A stretch of DNA of 64,000 nucleotides from an uncultured Candidatus Melainabacteria bacterium (GCA_947090755.1 CAMUPF010000002.1:62001-126000); one strand, 5' to 3'. Shown: positions 18,799-28,851, counted from the stretch's first letter. Notes: generated by a model from the sequence alone, not told the origin. Made by a program: numbers and translations.

Positions 18799-19744
18799 AA
18801 CGTTTAACACATCGGACAGAGTTGATGTCAGATCGCGCCGCAGGGTAACGACGCCCAGCAATGAAATTTTGTGTCCATATTGTTCCTGTACTTCCTGCAG
18901 AAATGACCGAAGCCGACCAAAAAAGACTCGATGGCATACCTAAAAGAGTTTTATTATAGAACATCGCTGTCAATTCGTCACGATTTGGCAGTCTGCTTTC
19001 CGCGTCTTGTTTTTGACAAAGCCTACCGGCTTCTGTATATATACTTGAACCGGCATTTGCCTGCAATGGCATTGGCGCAACAACTACTGGGTCGGACGGG
19101 TAAAGCGCTGTGATAAATCCTATATCTTTACCAACAGTATTTGGCCCCTTATTTCCATTCAAGTCATAAACAAAATTTGCACACATTTTCGGTTGCGTAT
19201 AGTGATAAATTGTTTCATTCATATCTGCAACACAGTTCGGATTATAGTAAACGATTATAGATTCACCGTTTTGGGTTTCAAACGCAGCGGCCTTCGTATC
19301 TAATTGTTGATAGGAATAGTTCATTGCGCCATCTGTTGCATCACTATTAGCGCTATTAAAAATCGGGTTCAAACCAACCAAAGTATTATATGCTGTTGTA
19401 AAAGAACTAAGAACATCACCGTTCATAGCAGTAACAGAATCAGGAATCCCGCAATCAGTAAGATGGGCATAGTCGCAAATATTATTTATTTTAAGAACTT
19501 TTGCCAAGCCTTCAGTAACAAAGGTTTCTGCCGCAGTGTCGACCGCAGAGGTTGACTCATTGCCTTCGATTAAAGTTCCATATCCGTTCAACGCAGGCAT
19601 AAGCGCAATCGCCTGACTAAAACGGGCGTATAAAGCTTTGCGTTGAGTGTTCCAAGTGCGTTCGTTAATGTTACCCGTCAACGATGGCAACGTTATCGCA
19701 GCGACCACGCCGATGATGGTTAAAGATAATAATATCTCCGCCAT
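18797..19744 (-). CDS. Prepilin-like protein with lectin-like C-terminus, phase-variable copy 2
   Basis: Paralogue of the 5112-6140 gene. The N-terminal 55 residues of the mature part (from MAEILLSLTIIG) are the same in both; the middle and C-terminal parts differ but keep NPNC, QPKMCANFVYDLNGNKGPNTVGKDIGF, RLPNRDEL and RCVKR. The true start is the ATG at 19817 (GTGAGGAT upstream), giving MKNQKVLTCQ, whose VLT core matches copy 1. A 14-G tract then separates it from RSVKAVFAFTMAE. At the present length the upstream frame ends in a TAA at 19766-19764. One G fewer would restore a complete prepilin. In the pilin frame the only ATG (19744) is inside the mature N-terminus and useless as a start, so the gene is probably OFF as sequenced. 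Confidence 0.82.
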   Translation of the reverse strand: MAEILLSLTIIGVVAAITLPSLTGNINERTWNTQRKALYARFSQAIALMPALNGYGTLIEGNESTSAVDTAAETFVTEGLAKVLKINNICDYAHLTDCGIPDSVTAMNGDVLSSFTTAYNTLVGLNPIFNSANSDATDGAMNYSYQQLDTKAAAFETQNGESIIVYYNPNCVADMNETIYHYTQPKMCANFVYDLNGNKGPNTVGKDIGFITALYPSDPVVVAPMPLQANAGSSIYTEAGRLCQKQDAESRLPNRDELTAMFYNKTLLGMPSSLFWSASVISAGSTGTIWTQNFIAGRRYPAARSDINSVRCVKR

Positions 19745-19774
19745 GGTAAAAGCAAATACTGCCTTAACGGAGCG

Positions 19775-19788
19775 CCCCCCCCCCCCCC
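19775..19788 (-). repeat. Poly-G tract (14) inside the prepilin leader
   Basis: Fourteen consecutive C on the + strand. Start ATG (19817) and pilin frame (19744) are 73 nt apart, one more than a multiple of three; the same +1 offset as in copy 1. Confidence 0.85.
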
Positions 19789-19882
19789 TGACATGTCAAT
19801 ACTTTTTGGTTTTTCATAATTTTTTATCCTCACTTTCTATATAATCATTATTTATCATTTTTCACCTCATGTCAATATATGA

Positions 19883-19911
19883 TTGCCAATACGAAAAAAA
19901 TATGCTAGAAT
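19883..19911 (+). promoter_or_regulatory. Promoter of the receiver-like/GGDEF gene
   Basis: TTGCCA (19883-19888), 17-nt spacer, TAGAAT (19906-19911) with TGC before it (extended -10). AGAGAGG follows as ribosome binding site. Confidence 0.65.
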
Positions 19912-19932
19912 AGTTCGCAAAGAGAGGTTTTT

Positions 19933-20811
19933 ATGAAAAATATAGTCATTTATGCGCAAAGAAAAGAGTCACAACTCGCTGATTTTCTTGCTAAAGAACT
20001 CGACGACGCTAACGTTAGAGTAGAAGAAGATTATACATTAAAAGAATACGAAACACTTAACCCAAGCCTTATTATTGCGGAAAATATCAAGGATTTACCT
20101 GATGTCCTGGCGCTTGTCAAATTCAAAACCCCGATTTTATTCATCGGTGAAGAGTTTAAAAAAGCGTCTATCGTCCGCGCGTTCGCTTACGACTTTATTA
20201 GGACTCCGGTTGATACTAACGAACTTTTGATAAGAGTTAAATCAATGCTCAGAATCCGCGAACTTATGTCTAAAATCCGCCAGGTTTCAACAACCGACGA
20301 ATTGACAGGGCTTCACAACAGAAAATATATGCAGGAACGTTTGGATCAAGAAATTTCTTACACAAAACGTTATGGCTTGAAACTTTCCTGCCTGCTGTTT
20401 GATATCGACTTCTTTAAAGTCGTAAATGACATTTACGGCTACAGCTGGGGCGATGTCCTATTAAAATCTATCGCTGAAAAATTAAAACAATTAATCAGAA
20501 AAGAAGATATTTTGACCCGTTACGGCGACGAGGAATTTTTGGTACTTCTTCCAAACACCTCAGAAGAACAGGCGTTCTTGTTTGCGGAACGTTTTAGACG
20601 CGATATCGAGCGTATGGAATTTATCCCGGCGGGCGAAGAAGAACGACATCCGATTACGATTTCCGGCGGAATCGCTACATACCCTTGTATGGATAACGTC
20701 GAGGAAGATGCCAACACAATCATTCGATACGCAGAACACGCGCTTTACAACGCTAAAAAACGCGGCAAAAACAAAATCGTTCAGTTCTCACAACTGAACC
20801 TCGGTGAATAG
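19933..20811 (+). CDS. Receiver-like plus GGDEF domain protein
   Basis: 292 residues. The N-terminal ~115 residues have the length and secondary structure of a receiver domain but lack the acidic pocket and phospho-Asp (LIIAEN where a receiver has LxLLD), so it is a pseudo-receiver. The GGDEF domain (about 125-285) has TDELTGLHNRKYM and DIDFFKVVNDIYGYSWGD, but the signature is YGDEEF instead of GGDEF/GGEEF: the second Gly is Asp. Catalysis is doubtful, and it may act as a c-di-GMP or GTP sensor. Confidence 0.82.
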   Translation: MKNIVIYAQRKESQLADFLAKELDDANVRVEEDYTLKEYETLNPSLIIAENIKDLPDVLALVKFKTPILFIGEEFKKASIVRAFAYDFIRTPVDTNELLIRVKSMLRIRELMSKIRQVSTTDELTGLHNRKYMQERLDQEISYTKRYGLKLSCLLFDIDFFKVVNDIYGYSWGDVLLKSIAEKLKQLIRKEDILTRYGDEEFLVLLPNTSEEQAFLFAERFRRDIERMEFIPAGEEERHPITISGGIATYPCMDNVEEDANTIIRYAEHALYNAKKRGKNKIVQFSQLNLGE

Positions 20812-20869
20812 TCGACTGAGTCGACAGCCATAATTGGGTTTATTGGTAAAACGCAATGAATAAAGATAA

Positions 20870-20900
20870 GGGCGAAGCCGTTGGCTTCGCCCCTCTTTTT
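20870..20900 (+). terminator. Intrinsic terminator
   Basis: GGGCGAAGCC-GTT-GGCTTCGCCC stem followed by CTCTTTTT. Confidence 0.87.
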
Positions 20901-20909
20901 CCGCAATAC

Positions 20910-20937
20910 TTGCACCACGCTTTTTTTGTGCTACAAT
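20910..20937 (+). promoter_or_regulatory. Promoter of prfA operon, leaderless geometry
   Basis: TTGCAC (20910-20915), 16-nt spacer, TACAAT (20932-20937) with TGC just before. Only 7 nt separate the -10 from the prfA ATG, and no Shine-Dalgarno sequence fits between. Confidence 0.65.
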
Positions 20938-20944
20938 CAAACGT

Positions 20945-22027
20945 ATGAAAGATATGTTAGAAAAAATTGAACAAATAGAAAAAAAATACATTGAGTTGGG
21001 CGAAACCCTCTCCGACCCTGCCGTAATCCAGGATTACAATCGTTTCCGCGACCTTTCGAAACAAAGAAAAGCGATGGAAGAAACCGTTGAAACATATTAC
21101 GCCTGGAAAAAAGCCAACGACACCATAGCCGAAACAAAAGAATTATTACACGGTGAAACTGATGAAGAAATGAAGGCATTTCTTAAATCAGAACTGGAAG
21201 AAAATGAAGCAAAAATCCCTGAATTTGAAGAGAAAATGAAAGTTCTTCTCTTACCGCGCGACCCTATGGATGAAAAAGATATTATGTTAGAAATCCGTGG
21301 TTCAGCCGGCGGTGACGAAGCAAACATTTTTGCAGGCGACCTGTTAAGAATGTACCTGCGCTTCGCAGACAAACAGGGCTGGCAAACACAAATTCTGTCT
21401 AAAACAGAATGCGAAGCCGGAGGCTTTTCAGAAGTTATCGTTTCCATTAAGGGCGACAGTGTTTATTCTAAGCTGAAATACGAATCAGGCGTTCACCGTG
21501 TTCAAAGGGTTCCGGCAACCGAATCACAGGGCAGGGTCCACACCTCAACCGCAACCGTTGCGGTTATGCCTGAAGTCGACGACGTTGAAGTCGAACTTAA
21601 TATGAATGATATTGAAATCACAACAGCACGTTCAGGCGGCGCCGGCGGCCAAAACGTTAACAAGGTTGAAACCGCAGCCAGAGTATTCCACAAACCGACA
21701 GGAATTATGATTTTCTGTACGGAAGAACGCTCACAGCTTCAAAACAAAGAACGCGCACTACAAATCCTTAAAGCAAAACTTTACGACATGGAAGTTCAAA
21801 AGCAGATGAAAGAAATCACTGACCTTCGCCGCTCTCAAGTGGGTTCCGGCGACAGAAGCGAACGTATCCGCACCTACAACTTCCCGCAAGGACGTCTTAC
21901 CGACCACCGCGTTAACCAGAACCTTAACGTATGGACTGTTATCGACGGAGATTTAGACGACCTGTTGAAACTCCTCATTGAGTACGACCAAAAACTTAAA
22001 CTCGAAAAACTTGCAGAGGTTAATTAA
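20945..22027 (+). CDS. prfA: Peptide chain release factor 1
   Basis: 360 residues. Recognises UAA/UAG stop codons and triggers peptide release. It has the RF1 anticodon-like motif VPATESQGR (PAT, not the RF2 SPF) and the catalytic GGQ in [15 protein letters not shown] near residue 235. First gene of prfA-ylxR-infB-rbfA-truB; the promoter leaves essentially no 5' leader. ATG at 20945 is preferred over the one at 20954 because of the promoter spacing. Confidence 0.97.
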   Translation: MKDMLEKIEQIEKKYIELGETLSDPAVIQDYNRFRDLSKQRKAMEETVETYYAWKKANDTIAETKELLHGETDEEMKAFLKSELEENEAKIPEFEEKMKVLLLPRDPMDEKDIMLEIRGSAGGDEANIFAGDLLRMYLRFADKQGWQTQILSKTECEAGGFSEVIVSIKGDSVYSKLKYESGVHRVQRVPATESQGRVHTSTATVAVMPEVDDVEVELNMNDIEITTARSGGAGGQNVNKVETAARVFHKPTGIMIFCTEERSQLQNKERALQILKAKLYDMEVQKQMKEITDLRRSQVGSGDRSERIRTYNFPQGRLTDHRVNQNLNVWTVIDGDLDDLLKLLIEYDQKLKLEKLAEVN

Positions 22028-22039
22028 TGAGGGTAAATT

Positions 22040-22285
22040 ATGACTGAGAGAAAATGCGTTGCCTGCGGGGAAATTAAAGACACTAAAGACTTAATTAAAA
22101 TCACAAAACAATCCTCCGACGGCAACGTATTTATTAATCACGATACAAAAATATTTGGCAGATCTGCATATCTTTGCTATAATATTGCTTGTATTGAAAC
22201 CGCATTTAAAAAAAATAAACTCCAGAAGGCTTTGCGCACAGCACTCCCCGAGGACTTGAAAGGAAAAATAATTAATGAGTTTTGA
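22040..22285 (+). CDS. rnpM: YlxR/RnpM-family RNA-binding protein
   Basis: 81 residues, DUF448 family. Starts with RKCVACGEIKDTKDLIKI, the family's CxxC signature, and has GRSAYLCYNIACIETAFKKNKLQKAL at the C-terminal half. The family binds RNA and in Firmicutes modulates RNase P. It sits where ylxR usually lies, before infB, and overlaps infB by 11 nt. Confidence 0.92.
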   Translation: MTERKCVACGEIKDTKDLIKITKQSSDGNVFINHDTKIFGRSAYLCYNIACIETAFKKNKLQKALRTALPEDLKGKIINEF

Positions 22286-24860
22286 ATCACCTATAAGAAT
22301 TAATGAATTAGCCAAAGAACTGGGCATGACGAGTAAAGAAATTATCGAAAAACTCGGCCAGATGTCTATCACAGGCAAAACTCATTCGAGCACAATCACA
22401 CCTGACCAGATTAAACGCCTGAAAGAGTTTATGAATCAGGGTTCACAGCCGGTTGCGAAAAAGCCTAAAGCGTTCATCGTAAAAAAAGCTAAAGCTGTTG
22501 AGGTTGAAGAAAAACAGCCGGAAGAAAAAATTGAAAAAACTGTTGAAGAGAAAAAAGAACCTGCAAAAGAAACTCCGCGTGTTGAAGTTGTAAAAACACG
22601 TCCGGTTGTTAACAGACTCGAAATTGTTCGCCGTGCACCGCGCCCTGAAGCAGGTAATACGGTTCAAGACGGCCGTCCTGAACGCAGACCGGTACGTCCT
22701 CAACAGGGCGAAAGAAGATTCCCGCCGCGTGACGGTAACAGAGAGTTTAACCGTGACGGCAACCGCGAAGGACGACCATATCCACCGCGTGGAGAAAGAG
22801 GCGACAGACCCGCACGTCCTTTTGACAAGCGTTCTACTCAAACCAGAGAACAACGCCCTGAAAACGCCGGCGATAAAAAACCTATTGAAAGACGTATAAT
22901 TCCGCAAGAAATGTACGACAACAAATCCGGTGCCAGAAAACGCCCTGAACCTGCCGGAAATAAAAAGAAAACTAAAGATTTCAACAACAAAAAAGAAGAA
23001 CAAGAAAGAATTTCACTGGAAAAAGCAGCGGCGCAACACCATAAAAAACGTTCCCAAAGAGAAGAAAACGTCGAAGCCGTTACACAACTCGTTGTAACTC
23101 AAGCAATGACTATCAGCGAACTTTCAGACAAAATTCAACGCACACCGGCTGAAATCGTTAAATTCCTTATGCTTAACGGAATCATGGCTACGTTGAATCA
23201 GCTTATTGATGTTGAAGTTATCAAAAAAATCTGTACAGAATTTGAAATCGAAGTTCTTGAGGAAGACTTAGAAGCCTTCATTGAAGAAGAACTTCAAAAA
23301 GAACAAAAATCAAAAGCGCTTGAAGAGGTTGATAAAAAATTACTCAAAAAACGTGCGCCGGTTGTATCAATTATGGGCCACGTTGACCACGGTAAAACAA
23401 CACTTCTTGACAGCATCCGCGCATCAAAACACAAAATCGTCGCGACCGAAGTCGGCGGTATCACACAATCCATCGGTGCTTACACAGTATTCGTTGATGA
23501 TAAAAAAGTTGTGTTCCTTGACACTCCGGGTCACGAAGCGTTTACCGAAATGCGTGCGCGCGGTGCAAAAGCAACTGATATTGCAATCCTTGTCGTTGCA
23601 GCAGACGACGGTATCATGCCTCAAACAATTGAAGCAATTAGTCACGCAAAAGCCGCTGAAATTCCGATTATCGTTGCTGTAAACAAAATTGACAAACCGG
23701 GGGCTAACCCTGATAAAATCTTACAACAGCTTACAGAACACGGGCTTGTACCGGAAGAATGGGGCGGCGACACTATTACTGTTAAAGTTTCAGCACTTCA
23801 AGGCACCGGTATCGACGAACTTCTTGAATACATTCTGCTTGTTGCGGATATGGAAGAACTCAAAGCTAACCCGAAAGCAGAAGCGTCAGGCGTTGTAATT
23901 GAAGCAAACTTAGACAAAGGTAAAGGCCCTGTTGCAACATTGTTGGTACAAAACGGAACATTAAGAGTTGGTAACTGTATCGTTGTAGGTACAGCATGCG
24001 GCCGTGTTCGTGCCCTGCTTTCAGACAGCGGCGAACGTATCCAAAAAGCAGAACCGTCAACCCCTGTCGAAATCTTAGGTTTGACAGAAGTTCCGCAAGC
24101 CGGCGACTACTTTGAAGTTGTTCAAAACGAAAAAGAAATGAAAGCGATTATCGACAAACGTAAAGAACGTGAACGCGATAAACGTATTGAAGCAACACTT
24201 CCTGCACACATCCGCCGTGAAGCCGTTGCAGGCGACGACGATATTCCGCAATTGAACTTAATCATCAAAGCGAACACACACGGTTCCGCTGAAGCCGTTT
24301 CACAGGCAATCGCACAGCTTGAATCTCAATTAATCAAAACCAAAATCATTCACGTCGGTGTCGGTGACATTTCTGAAGCCGACGTAATGCTGGCATCAGC
24401 TTCCGGTGCTCTAATTCTCGGCTTCACCGTAAAAGAAGATTCAAACGCTCTTGCGGCAGCAGAAAAAGAAGGCGTTACAATTAAAAAATACGATATCATT
24501 TATCAAATCCTCGAAGATATCGAAAAAACAATGCTTTCACTTCTTCAACCGGAAACCAAAGAGGTTCAACTCGGTAAAGCAGAAATCCGCCAAATCTTCA
24601 CAATCGGCAAAACAACCAAAATTGCCGGCTGCTACGTTACTGAGGGTAAAATTATCAGAAGCAAAAACGCTGTTCTTATCCGTGACGGAAAAGAAATATT
24701 CACAGGGGTAATTGACCAGCTTAAACGTTTCAAGGATGATGTAAAAGAAGTTGCTCAAGGTTTTGAATGCGGTATTTCATTCGCTAAATTCAACGACCTT
24801 CAAATCGGTGACATCATTCAGGTTTCAACTACCGAAGAAATCGAGCGTACAAGTTTATAG
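22275..24860 (+). CDS. infB: Translation initiation factor IF-2
   Basis: 861 residues. Two IF2-N helical modules (about 1-55 and 270-330) flank a long basic, Arg/Gly/Pro-rich disordered linker with short repeats ([16 protein letters not shown]). The GTPase domain starts near 360 with GHVDHGKTT (about 368-376), DTPGHEAF and NKIDKP; the C-terminal domains bind fMet-tRNA and the ribosome. The start overlaps rnpM by 11 nt, indicating coupled translation. nusA, which usually precedes ylxR-infB, is not here; prfA takes that place. Confidence 0.97.
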   Translation: MSFESPIRINELAKELGMTSKEIIEKLGQMSITGKTHSSTITPDQIKRLKEFMNQGSQPVAKKPKAFIVKKAKAVEVEEKQPEEKIEKTVEEKKEPAKETPRVEVVKTRPVVNRLEIVRRAPRPEAGNTVQDGRPERRPVRPQQGERRFPPRDGNREFNRDGNREGRPYPPRGERGDRPARPFDKRSTQTREQRPENAGDKKPIERRIIPQEMYDNKSGARKRPEPAGNKKKTKDFNNKKEEQERISLEKAAAQHHKKRSQREENVEAVTQLVVTQAMTISELSDKIQRTPAEIVKFLMLNGIMATLNQLIDVEVIKKICTEFEIEVLEEDLEAFIEEELQKEQKSKALEEVDKKLLKKRAPVVSIMGHVDHGKTTLLDSIRASKHKIVATEVGGITQSIGAYTVFVDDKKVVFLDTPGHEAFTEMRARGAKATDIAILVVAADDGIMPQTIEAISHAKAAEIPIIVAVNKIDKPGANPDKILQQLTEHGLVPEEWGGDTITVKVSALQGTGIDELLEYILLVADMEELKANPKAEASGVVIEANLDKGKGPVATLLVQNGTLRVGNCIVVGTACGRVRALLSDSGERIQKAEPSTPVEILGLTEVPQAGDYFEVVQNEKEMKAIIDKRKERERDKRIEATLPAHIRREAVAGDDDIPQLNLIIKANTHGSAEAVSQAIAQLESQLIKTKIIHVGVGDISEADVMLASASGALILGFTVKEDSNALAAAEKEGVTIKKYDIIYQILEDIEKTMLSLLQPETKEVQLGKAEIRQIFTIGKTTKIAGCYVTEGKIIRSKNAVLIRDGKEIFTGVIDQLKRFKDDVKEVAQGFECGISFAKFNDLQIGDIIQVSTTEEIERTSL

Positions 24861-24878
24861 TTTTATGAGGGGACAACA

Positions 24879-25223
24879 ATGACTCTAAGAAATGAACGTG
24901 TAAGAAAAGAATTAATGCGTGATATCTCTGAAATTTTGCAGCGCGAAATCAGAGGTCTGGCAGGCGTTGTATCTATTGTAGACATCGAAGTAGCGCACGA
25001 TAACTCTTTTGCAAAAGTTATATACAGCGTTTTGGGTTCTGAAGAACAAATCGAAAAAACAAAAGAAACTATCGAAAAAAGCACCCCTAAAATCCGCTAT
25101 GAAGTCGGCAAACGCATTCGCCTCAGACTTACACCGGAACTTAGATTCGTCTACACGGATTCTTTTGAAAAGGGTTCGCGCGTAACAGATTTAATCAATA
25201 AAATTTCAAGAGGGGAACTGTAA
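24879..25223 (+). CDS. rbfA: 30S ribosome-binding factor A
   Basis: 114 residues. KH-like fold: RNERVRKELMRDISEILQREI, VSIVDIEVAHDNSFAKVIYSV, and RIRLRLTPELRFVYTDSFEKGSR, all RbfA signatures. Needed for 16S rRNA maturation of the 30S subunit. GAGGGG ribosome binding site; 18 nt after infB. Confidence 0.95.
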   Translation: MTLRNERVRKELMRDISEILQREIRGLAGVVSIVDIEVAHDNSFAKVIYSVLGSEEQIEKTKETIEKSTPKIRYEVGKRIRLRLTPELRFVYTDSFEKGSRVTDLINKISRGEL

Positions 25224-25226
25224 GAA

Positions 25227-26081
25227 TTGTTCGGGTTCATCAATATTAATAAACCCAAAGGAATGACATCACACGATGTTGTTGCAACATTACGCAGACT
25301 TACAAACATCCGCCAAATCGGCCACACCGGAACTCTTGACCCGTTTGCGGAAGGGGTTTTGCCTGTTTGTATAGGCAGGGCAACAAGACTTATCGAATTT
25401 CTTGAAGACGATAAAGCCTATCTTGCAACAGTTCAACTCGGCTCAAACACCGATACCTACGACATCGACGGACAGGTTACGGAAACCTTCGACAAAAAAG
25501 TTAAGCGCGAAGAAGTTGAAAGTGCACTTGAAAACTTCCGCGGTGAAATCGAACAAATGCCGCCGATTTATTCTGCAATAAAAGTCAACGGCAAAAAGCT
25601 TTACGAATACGCCCGCAAAGGTGAAGAAGTTGAAATCCAACCGCGCAGGGTGACAATCGAAAAACTGGATTTAATTGAATTTGACGAATCCGCACAGAGT
25701 GCCGTGCTTTCGGTTAAATGTTCCAAAGGCACATATATTCGCTCAATCGCTTACGACCTTGGAAAAATTTTAGGCACTGGCGCCCATTTAAGTGCGCTTG
25801 TAAGAACACAGGCAGGCAGATTCACTCTTGAAAACGCCATTCCTCTACAAAAACTCGTTTTTGGCGATGTAAAAAGCCATCTTATTAATCCGATTGACGT
25901 GCTTCCGTACGAAAAAATTGAAGTCAACGAATCCGACATCGCAAAGATTCAAAACGGCGTTGCCCTCAAAAACTACAAAGTTGAAAACGGGAAATTTGTA
26001 CTTTTGACAAAAGAAAATAACATTTGCGCAATAGGTTTTAGCGAGGATAATGTTATTAGTCAAAAGAAAGTGTTTTTATGA
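25227..26081 (+). CDS. truB: tRNA pseudouridine(55) synthase
   Basis: 284 residues. Makes pseudouridine 55 in the tRNA T-loop. GHTGTLDPFAEGVLPVCIGRATR carries the catalytic Asp (D38), and KGTYIRSIAYDLG with GAHLSALVRTQAGRF follow. The start is TTG at 25227, 3 nt after the rbfA stop, with GAGGGG about 11 nt upstream inside rbfA; no ATG fits the conserved N-terminus FGFININKPKGMTSHDVV. Confidence 0.95.
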   Translation: MFGFININKPKGMTSHDVVATLRRLTNIRQIGHTGTLDPFAEGVLPVCIGRATRLIEFLEDDKAYLATVQLGSNTDTYDIDGQVTETFDKKVKREEVESALENFRGEIEQMPPIYSAIKVNGKKLYEYARKGEEVEIQPRRVTIEKLDLIEFDESAQSAVLSVKCSKGTYIRSIAYDLGKILGTGAHLSALVRTQAGRFTLENAIPLQKLVFGDVKSHLINPIDVLPYEKIEVNESDIAKIQNGVALKNYKVENGKFVLLTKENNICAIGFSEDNVISQKKVFL

Positions 26082-26902
26082 AAAAGTTTTTAACAATATT
26101 ATTGATTTTCTGTGCACAATCAGTTTGGGCTGAGAACCTTTGTCCGACCACCTACGAATTAACATCAGGCTGGGCAAGATTTGCAAGCCGCGCATCAGGA
26201 AGCAATTTCATACACACAAAAATCCTTGAAAAATATCTTGAAACCCAGATTGCTAAAAAAATCACAGGGGATTTCGATATAAAAATTGACTCGTTCAGCA
26301 CCGCAGATTTAAAAGAGGGGAAATTTAAAGGCGTTAAAGCTACCGGTGAGAACATTGAAATTGACAAAATTTCTGTATCAAAAGCAACTATCAATTCAAT
26401 TTGCACATTTAACCAGATAGAAAAAACCGAAGATTCACACTACCGGTTCGTAACTGACTTTCCCGCCAACCTCACACTCGAACTATCTTCTGCAGACCTG
26501 AATAGAATCACAACCACGACAGATTACAAAAAAATGCTGCGGGATATAAACGAAAGTCTGATGGGATTTTTAAAAATTGACGACATAAAATTCGACATAA
26601 AAAACAACAAAATCCGCTACGATTTAACCTTCAGTACGCCTTTTTCACCCAAAAAGCAATCCGTTAGCGTAACGACCGGCATAAACTTTCAAAACAACGA
26701 CGTAACAGTCGATACTCTTGAATCCAGCGGCAAATCATCAATTTTAAAAGCCTTAACAATGAGCGGCGCGTTAAATTATGTTAACCCTCTTGATTTTTCT
26801 GTTAAAATCTTAGAGAATAGTAGAATAAACGCAGACGTAAAAGACGTTTATATAAACGAGGATAAAGTTATCCTCAAAGCGTTTATAAACATCGGGAAGT
26901 GA
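26078..26902 (+). CDS. Secreted DUF2993-like protein (LmeA family)
   Basis: 274 residues with a clear signal peptide (MKKFLTILLIFCAQSVWA, cleavage near WAE). The rest is beta-rich; LEKYLETQIAKKITGDFDIKIDSFSTADLKEGKF and GVKATGENIEIDKI resemble DUF2993, a family with a lipid-binding, AsmA-like fold found widely in cyanobacteria. Probably periplasmic and lipid- or envelope-related. The ATG overlaps the truB stop (ATGA). Confidence 0.65.
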   Translation: MKKFLTILLIFCAQSVWAENLCPTTYELTSGWARFASRASGSNFIHTKILEKYLETQIAKKITGDFDIKIDSFSTADLKEGKFKGVKATGENIEIDKISVSKATINSICTFNQIEKTEDSHYRFVTDFPANLTLELSSADLNRITTTTDYKKMLRDINESLMGFLKIDDIKFDIKNNKIRYDLTFSTPFSPKKQSVSVTTGINFQNNDVTVDTLESSGKSSILKALTMSGALNYVNPLDFSVKILENSRINADVKDVYINEDKVILKAFINIGK

Positions 26903-26909
26903 GGACTTT

Positions 26910-27491
26910 ATGAACCAGAAAAGTTTGAATATCACCTTAATTATTCTAACAATATTAATCGGAACGGCATTCGTATTTTCCGTAAAAAGCATGCGTCCAG
27001 CCCCGCTTCCGCCGGATGTAATCGACCCGTCACATGAAGAAACGCCGCCGGATGAAAATCAGGAAGGACAGTTTGTAAACGTATTTTTTATCGGCCAGAA
27101 CAAAAACGGTGAAGAAGTTTATAAAGCAGTAAAACGTAAATATGACCCTACTGTTGACGGAACGCCCGTAAAATTTGCGGTAACAGCGCTTATTGACGGG
27201 CCAAAACCTGAAGAAGTAAAACTCGGGGTGTATTCTGAAATCCCTGTTGGCACAAGATTACTAAACGTCATCGACGCTTCTGACGGGGTCTACATAAACC
27301 TTTCTAAACACTTTGAAACCGGAGGCGGCACTGACAGCATTTATAAAAGAATATTCCAGCTTATAAAAACAACAAAATACAATACAAATAAGCCTGTTTA
27401 CCTGTTAATTGACAACGAAAAAGTCGAAGTACTCGGCGGTGACGGGATTATGATTACACAGCCATTAACAGAAAATTCACTCGGTGGTTAA
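26910..27491 (+). CDS. Membrane-anchored GerMN-domain protein
   Basis: 193 residues. N-terminal transmembrane anchor (8-26, ITLIILTILIGTAFVF), a Pro/Glu-rich linker, then a GerMN-type domain (about 55-185): VNVFFIGQNKNGEEVYKAV, ALIDGPKPEE, and GVYINLSKHF. GerMN modules occur in spore germination proteins and in non-sporulating envelope proteins of cyanobacteria. Role unknown; 7 nt after the previous gene in the same operon. Confidence 0.75.
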   Translation: MNQKSLNITLIILTILIGTAFVFSVKSMRPAPLPPDVIDPSHEETPPDENQEGQFVNVFFIGQNKNGEEVYKAVKRKYDPTVDGTPVKFAVTALIDGPKPEEVKLGVYSEIPVGTRLLNVIDASDGVYINLSKHFETGGGTDSIYKRIFQLIKTTKYNTNKPVYLLIDNEKVEVLGGDGIMITQPLTENSLGG

Positions 27492-27497
27492 GGATTT

Positions 27498-27743
27498 ATG
27501 AGCGACGTGCAAGAAAAAGATTTAGACTACTATTTGAACCTTAATTGGACTCTAATAGAGGGCACAGATTTGGATTTCGAGGGGAAACTCTATCATTATA
27601 TAGAAATTGAAGAGATTCCGAGTTTTACATTTTGCGCCCCAACAATAGAAAAAGCACGCGAAAACTATAAAAAACAGCTCCGCGTGACTTTACAGGTTAT
27701 GCTTGAATACGGGGACGAAATCCCGATTCCGCACAATAATTGA
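27498..27743 (+). CDS. Small HicB-like-fold protein, unknown
   Basis: 81 residues, acidic. YHYIEIEEIPSFTFCAPTIEKARENYKKQLRVTLQVMLEYGDEIPIP has the layout of a HicB-like domain (strand, strand, helix, then an IPxP tail), but there is no HicA partner and no DNA-binding extension. Last gene of the operon before a strong terminator; likely a conserved lineage protein rather than an active antitoxin. Confidence 0.6.
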   Translation: MSDVQEKDLDYYLNLNWTLIEGTDLDFEGKLYHYIEIEEIPSFTFCAPTIEKARENYKKQLRVTLQVMLEYGDEIPIPHNN

Positions 27744-27750
27744 CAAGATG

Positions 27751-27783
27751 TGCAAAACCGCCTCGAAAGGCGGTTTTGCATTT
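27751..27783 (+). terminator. Intrinsic terminator
   Basis: TGCAAAACCGCCT-CGAA-AGGCGGTTTTGCA, 13-bp stem with a stable GNRA-like loop, followed by TTTG. Ends the prfA operon. Confidence 0.85.
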
Positions 27784-27816
27784 GCAGCCTATTAATATTA
27801 TTATAGAATTTAAAGC

Positions 27817-28851
27817 CTAAAATTGTTTTAGGAAACGCTCGTCGTTATTGAAGAACAAGCGTATATCGTCGATTGCGTATTTCAACATCGCAAGACGTTC
27901 AACCCCCATACCGAACGCGAAGCCTGAATATACATCCGGATCGATTCCAACGCCACGTAATACATTCGGGTCTACCATGCCGGCGCCAAGAATCTCAAGC
28001 CAGCCGGTTCCTGAACAAATACGACAGCCTTTACCCTGACACATTATACATTGAACATCAATTTCCGCTGAAGGTTCCGTGAACGGGAAGAAGCTGTTTC
28101 TGAAACGGGTTGGTCTGCTTTCGCCAAAATAAAGTCTGATAAATTCGTTCAAAACACCTTTCAAATCTCCAAAAGTAATGTCTTTATCAACATAAAGACC
28201 TTCAATCTGGTGGAAGAAATTATTTTTACGAGCGTTAATATTTTCGTTTCTGTAAACTCTGCCCGGTGCAATAACACGGATTGGCGGGTTTTGGACCTCC
28301 ATAGCGTGAATTTGAGCGCCGGATGTCTGGCTTCTAAGTACAACATTTTTAGCAAGTGTTGTGTAGAAAGTATCCTGAACGTCACGTGCAGGATGGTCTT
28401 TCGGCACATTCAACATGTCAAAGTTGTAGTATTCGGTTTCAACTTCCGGTGACAATTCCGCCGGAATAACAGAGAAGCCAAGAGTCTGGAATATCGCTGA
28501 AATCTCGTTAATCGTTGATGTAATCGGGTGAATACGACCCTGTGGAACATATTTACCGGTTAACGTTACGTCGATTCTTTCCTTTGCAAGTTTTTCATCC
28601 AGTTCTTTTTTGTAGAACAATTCGTGCTTTGCGCGCAAACCTTCTTCAAGTTTTTGAGAAATCTGGTTAGCAAGCGAACCTACAACCTTTTTGTCCTCGT
28701 CTGAAAGATCTTTTAGCCCTTTTTTAATCTCGTTTAATTGTCCTTTACGGCTCAGGTATGTGTCGCGAATTTGCGCAACATCGTTGATTGAAGCGGCTTT
28801 TTCAAGTTCCGCAACAGCACTTTCATATATTTTTTCTAATTGTTCTTTCAT
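27817..28851 (-). CDS. pheS: Phenylalanine-tRNA ligase alpha subunit
   Basis: 344 residues. Class II synthetase: N-terminal coiled coil (1-90), then motif 2 (GRVYRNENINARKNNFFHQIEG) and motif 3 (GFAFGMGVERLAMLKY). Charges tRNA-Phe with the beta subunit. A C-rich loop (CIMCQGKGCRICSG) is inserted before motif 3, as in many bacterial PheS. pheT is not adjacent; after pheS comes only the convergent terminator region. A GAGG ribosome binding site precedes the ATG. Third gene of kdsA-MBL-pheS. Confidence 0.96.
   Translation of the reverse strand: MKEQLEKIYESAVAELEKAASINDVAQIRDTYLSRKGQLNEIKKGLKDLSDEDKKVVGSLANQISQKLEEGLRAKHELFYKKELDEKLAKERIDVTLTGKYVPQGRIHPITSTINEISAIFQTLGFSVIPAELSPEVETEYYNFDMLNVPKDHPARDVQDTFYTTLAKNVVLRSQTSGAQIHAMEVQNPPIRVIAPGRVYRNENINARKNNFFHQIEGLYVDKDITFGDLKGVLNEFIRLYFGESRPTRFRNSFFPFTEPSAEIDVQCIMCQGKGCRICSGTGWLEILGAGMVDPNVLRGVGIDPDVYSGFAFGMGVERLAMLKYAIDDIRLFFNNDERFLKQF

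Noticed and set aside
5120-19000. Diversity-generating retroelement acting on the lectin-like 3' ends of the pilins
   Set aside because: Differences between the two 3' ends are not adenine-specific and include many synonymous changes; no reverse transcriptase gene or template repeat is visible in the window.
20811-20825. GTCGAC-TGA-GTCGAC palindrome after the GGDEF gene
   Set aside because: Short, followed by no T-run; the real terminator lies at 20870-20900.
27498-27743. HicB antitoxin
   Set aside because: Only the fold layout fits; there is no HicA partner and the gene ends a housekeeping operon.
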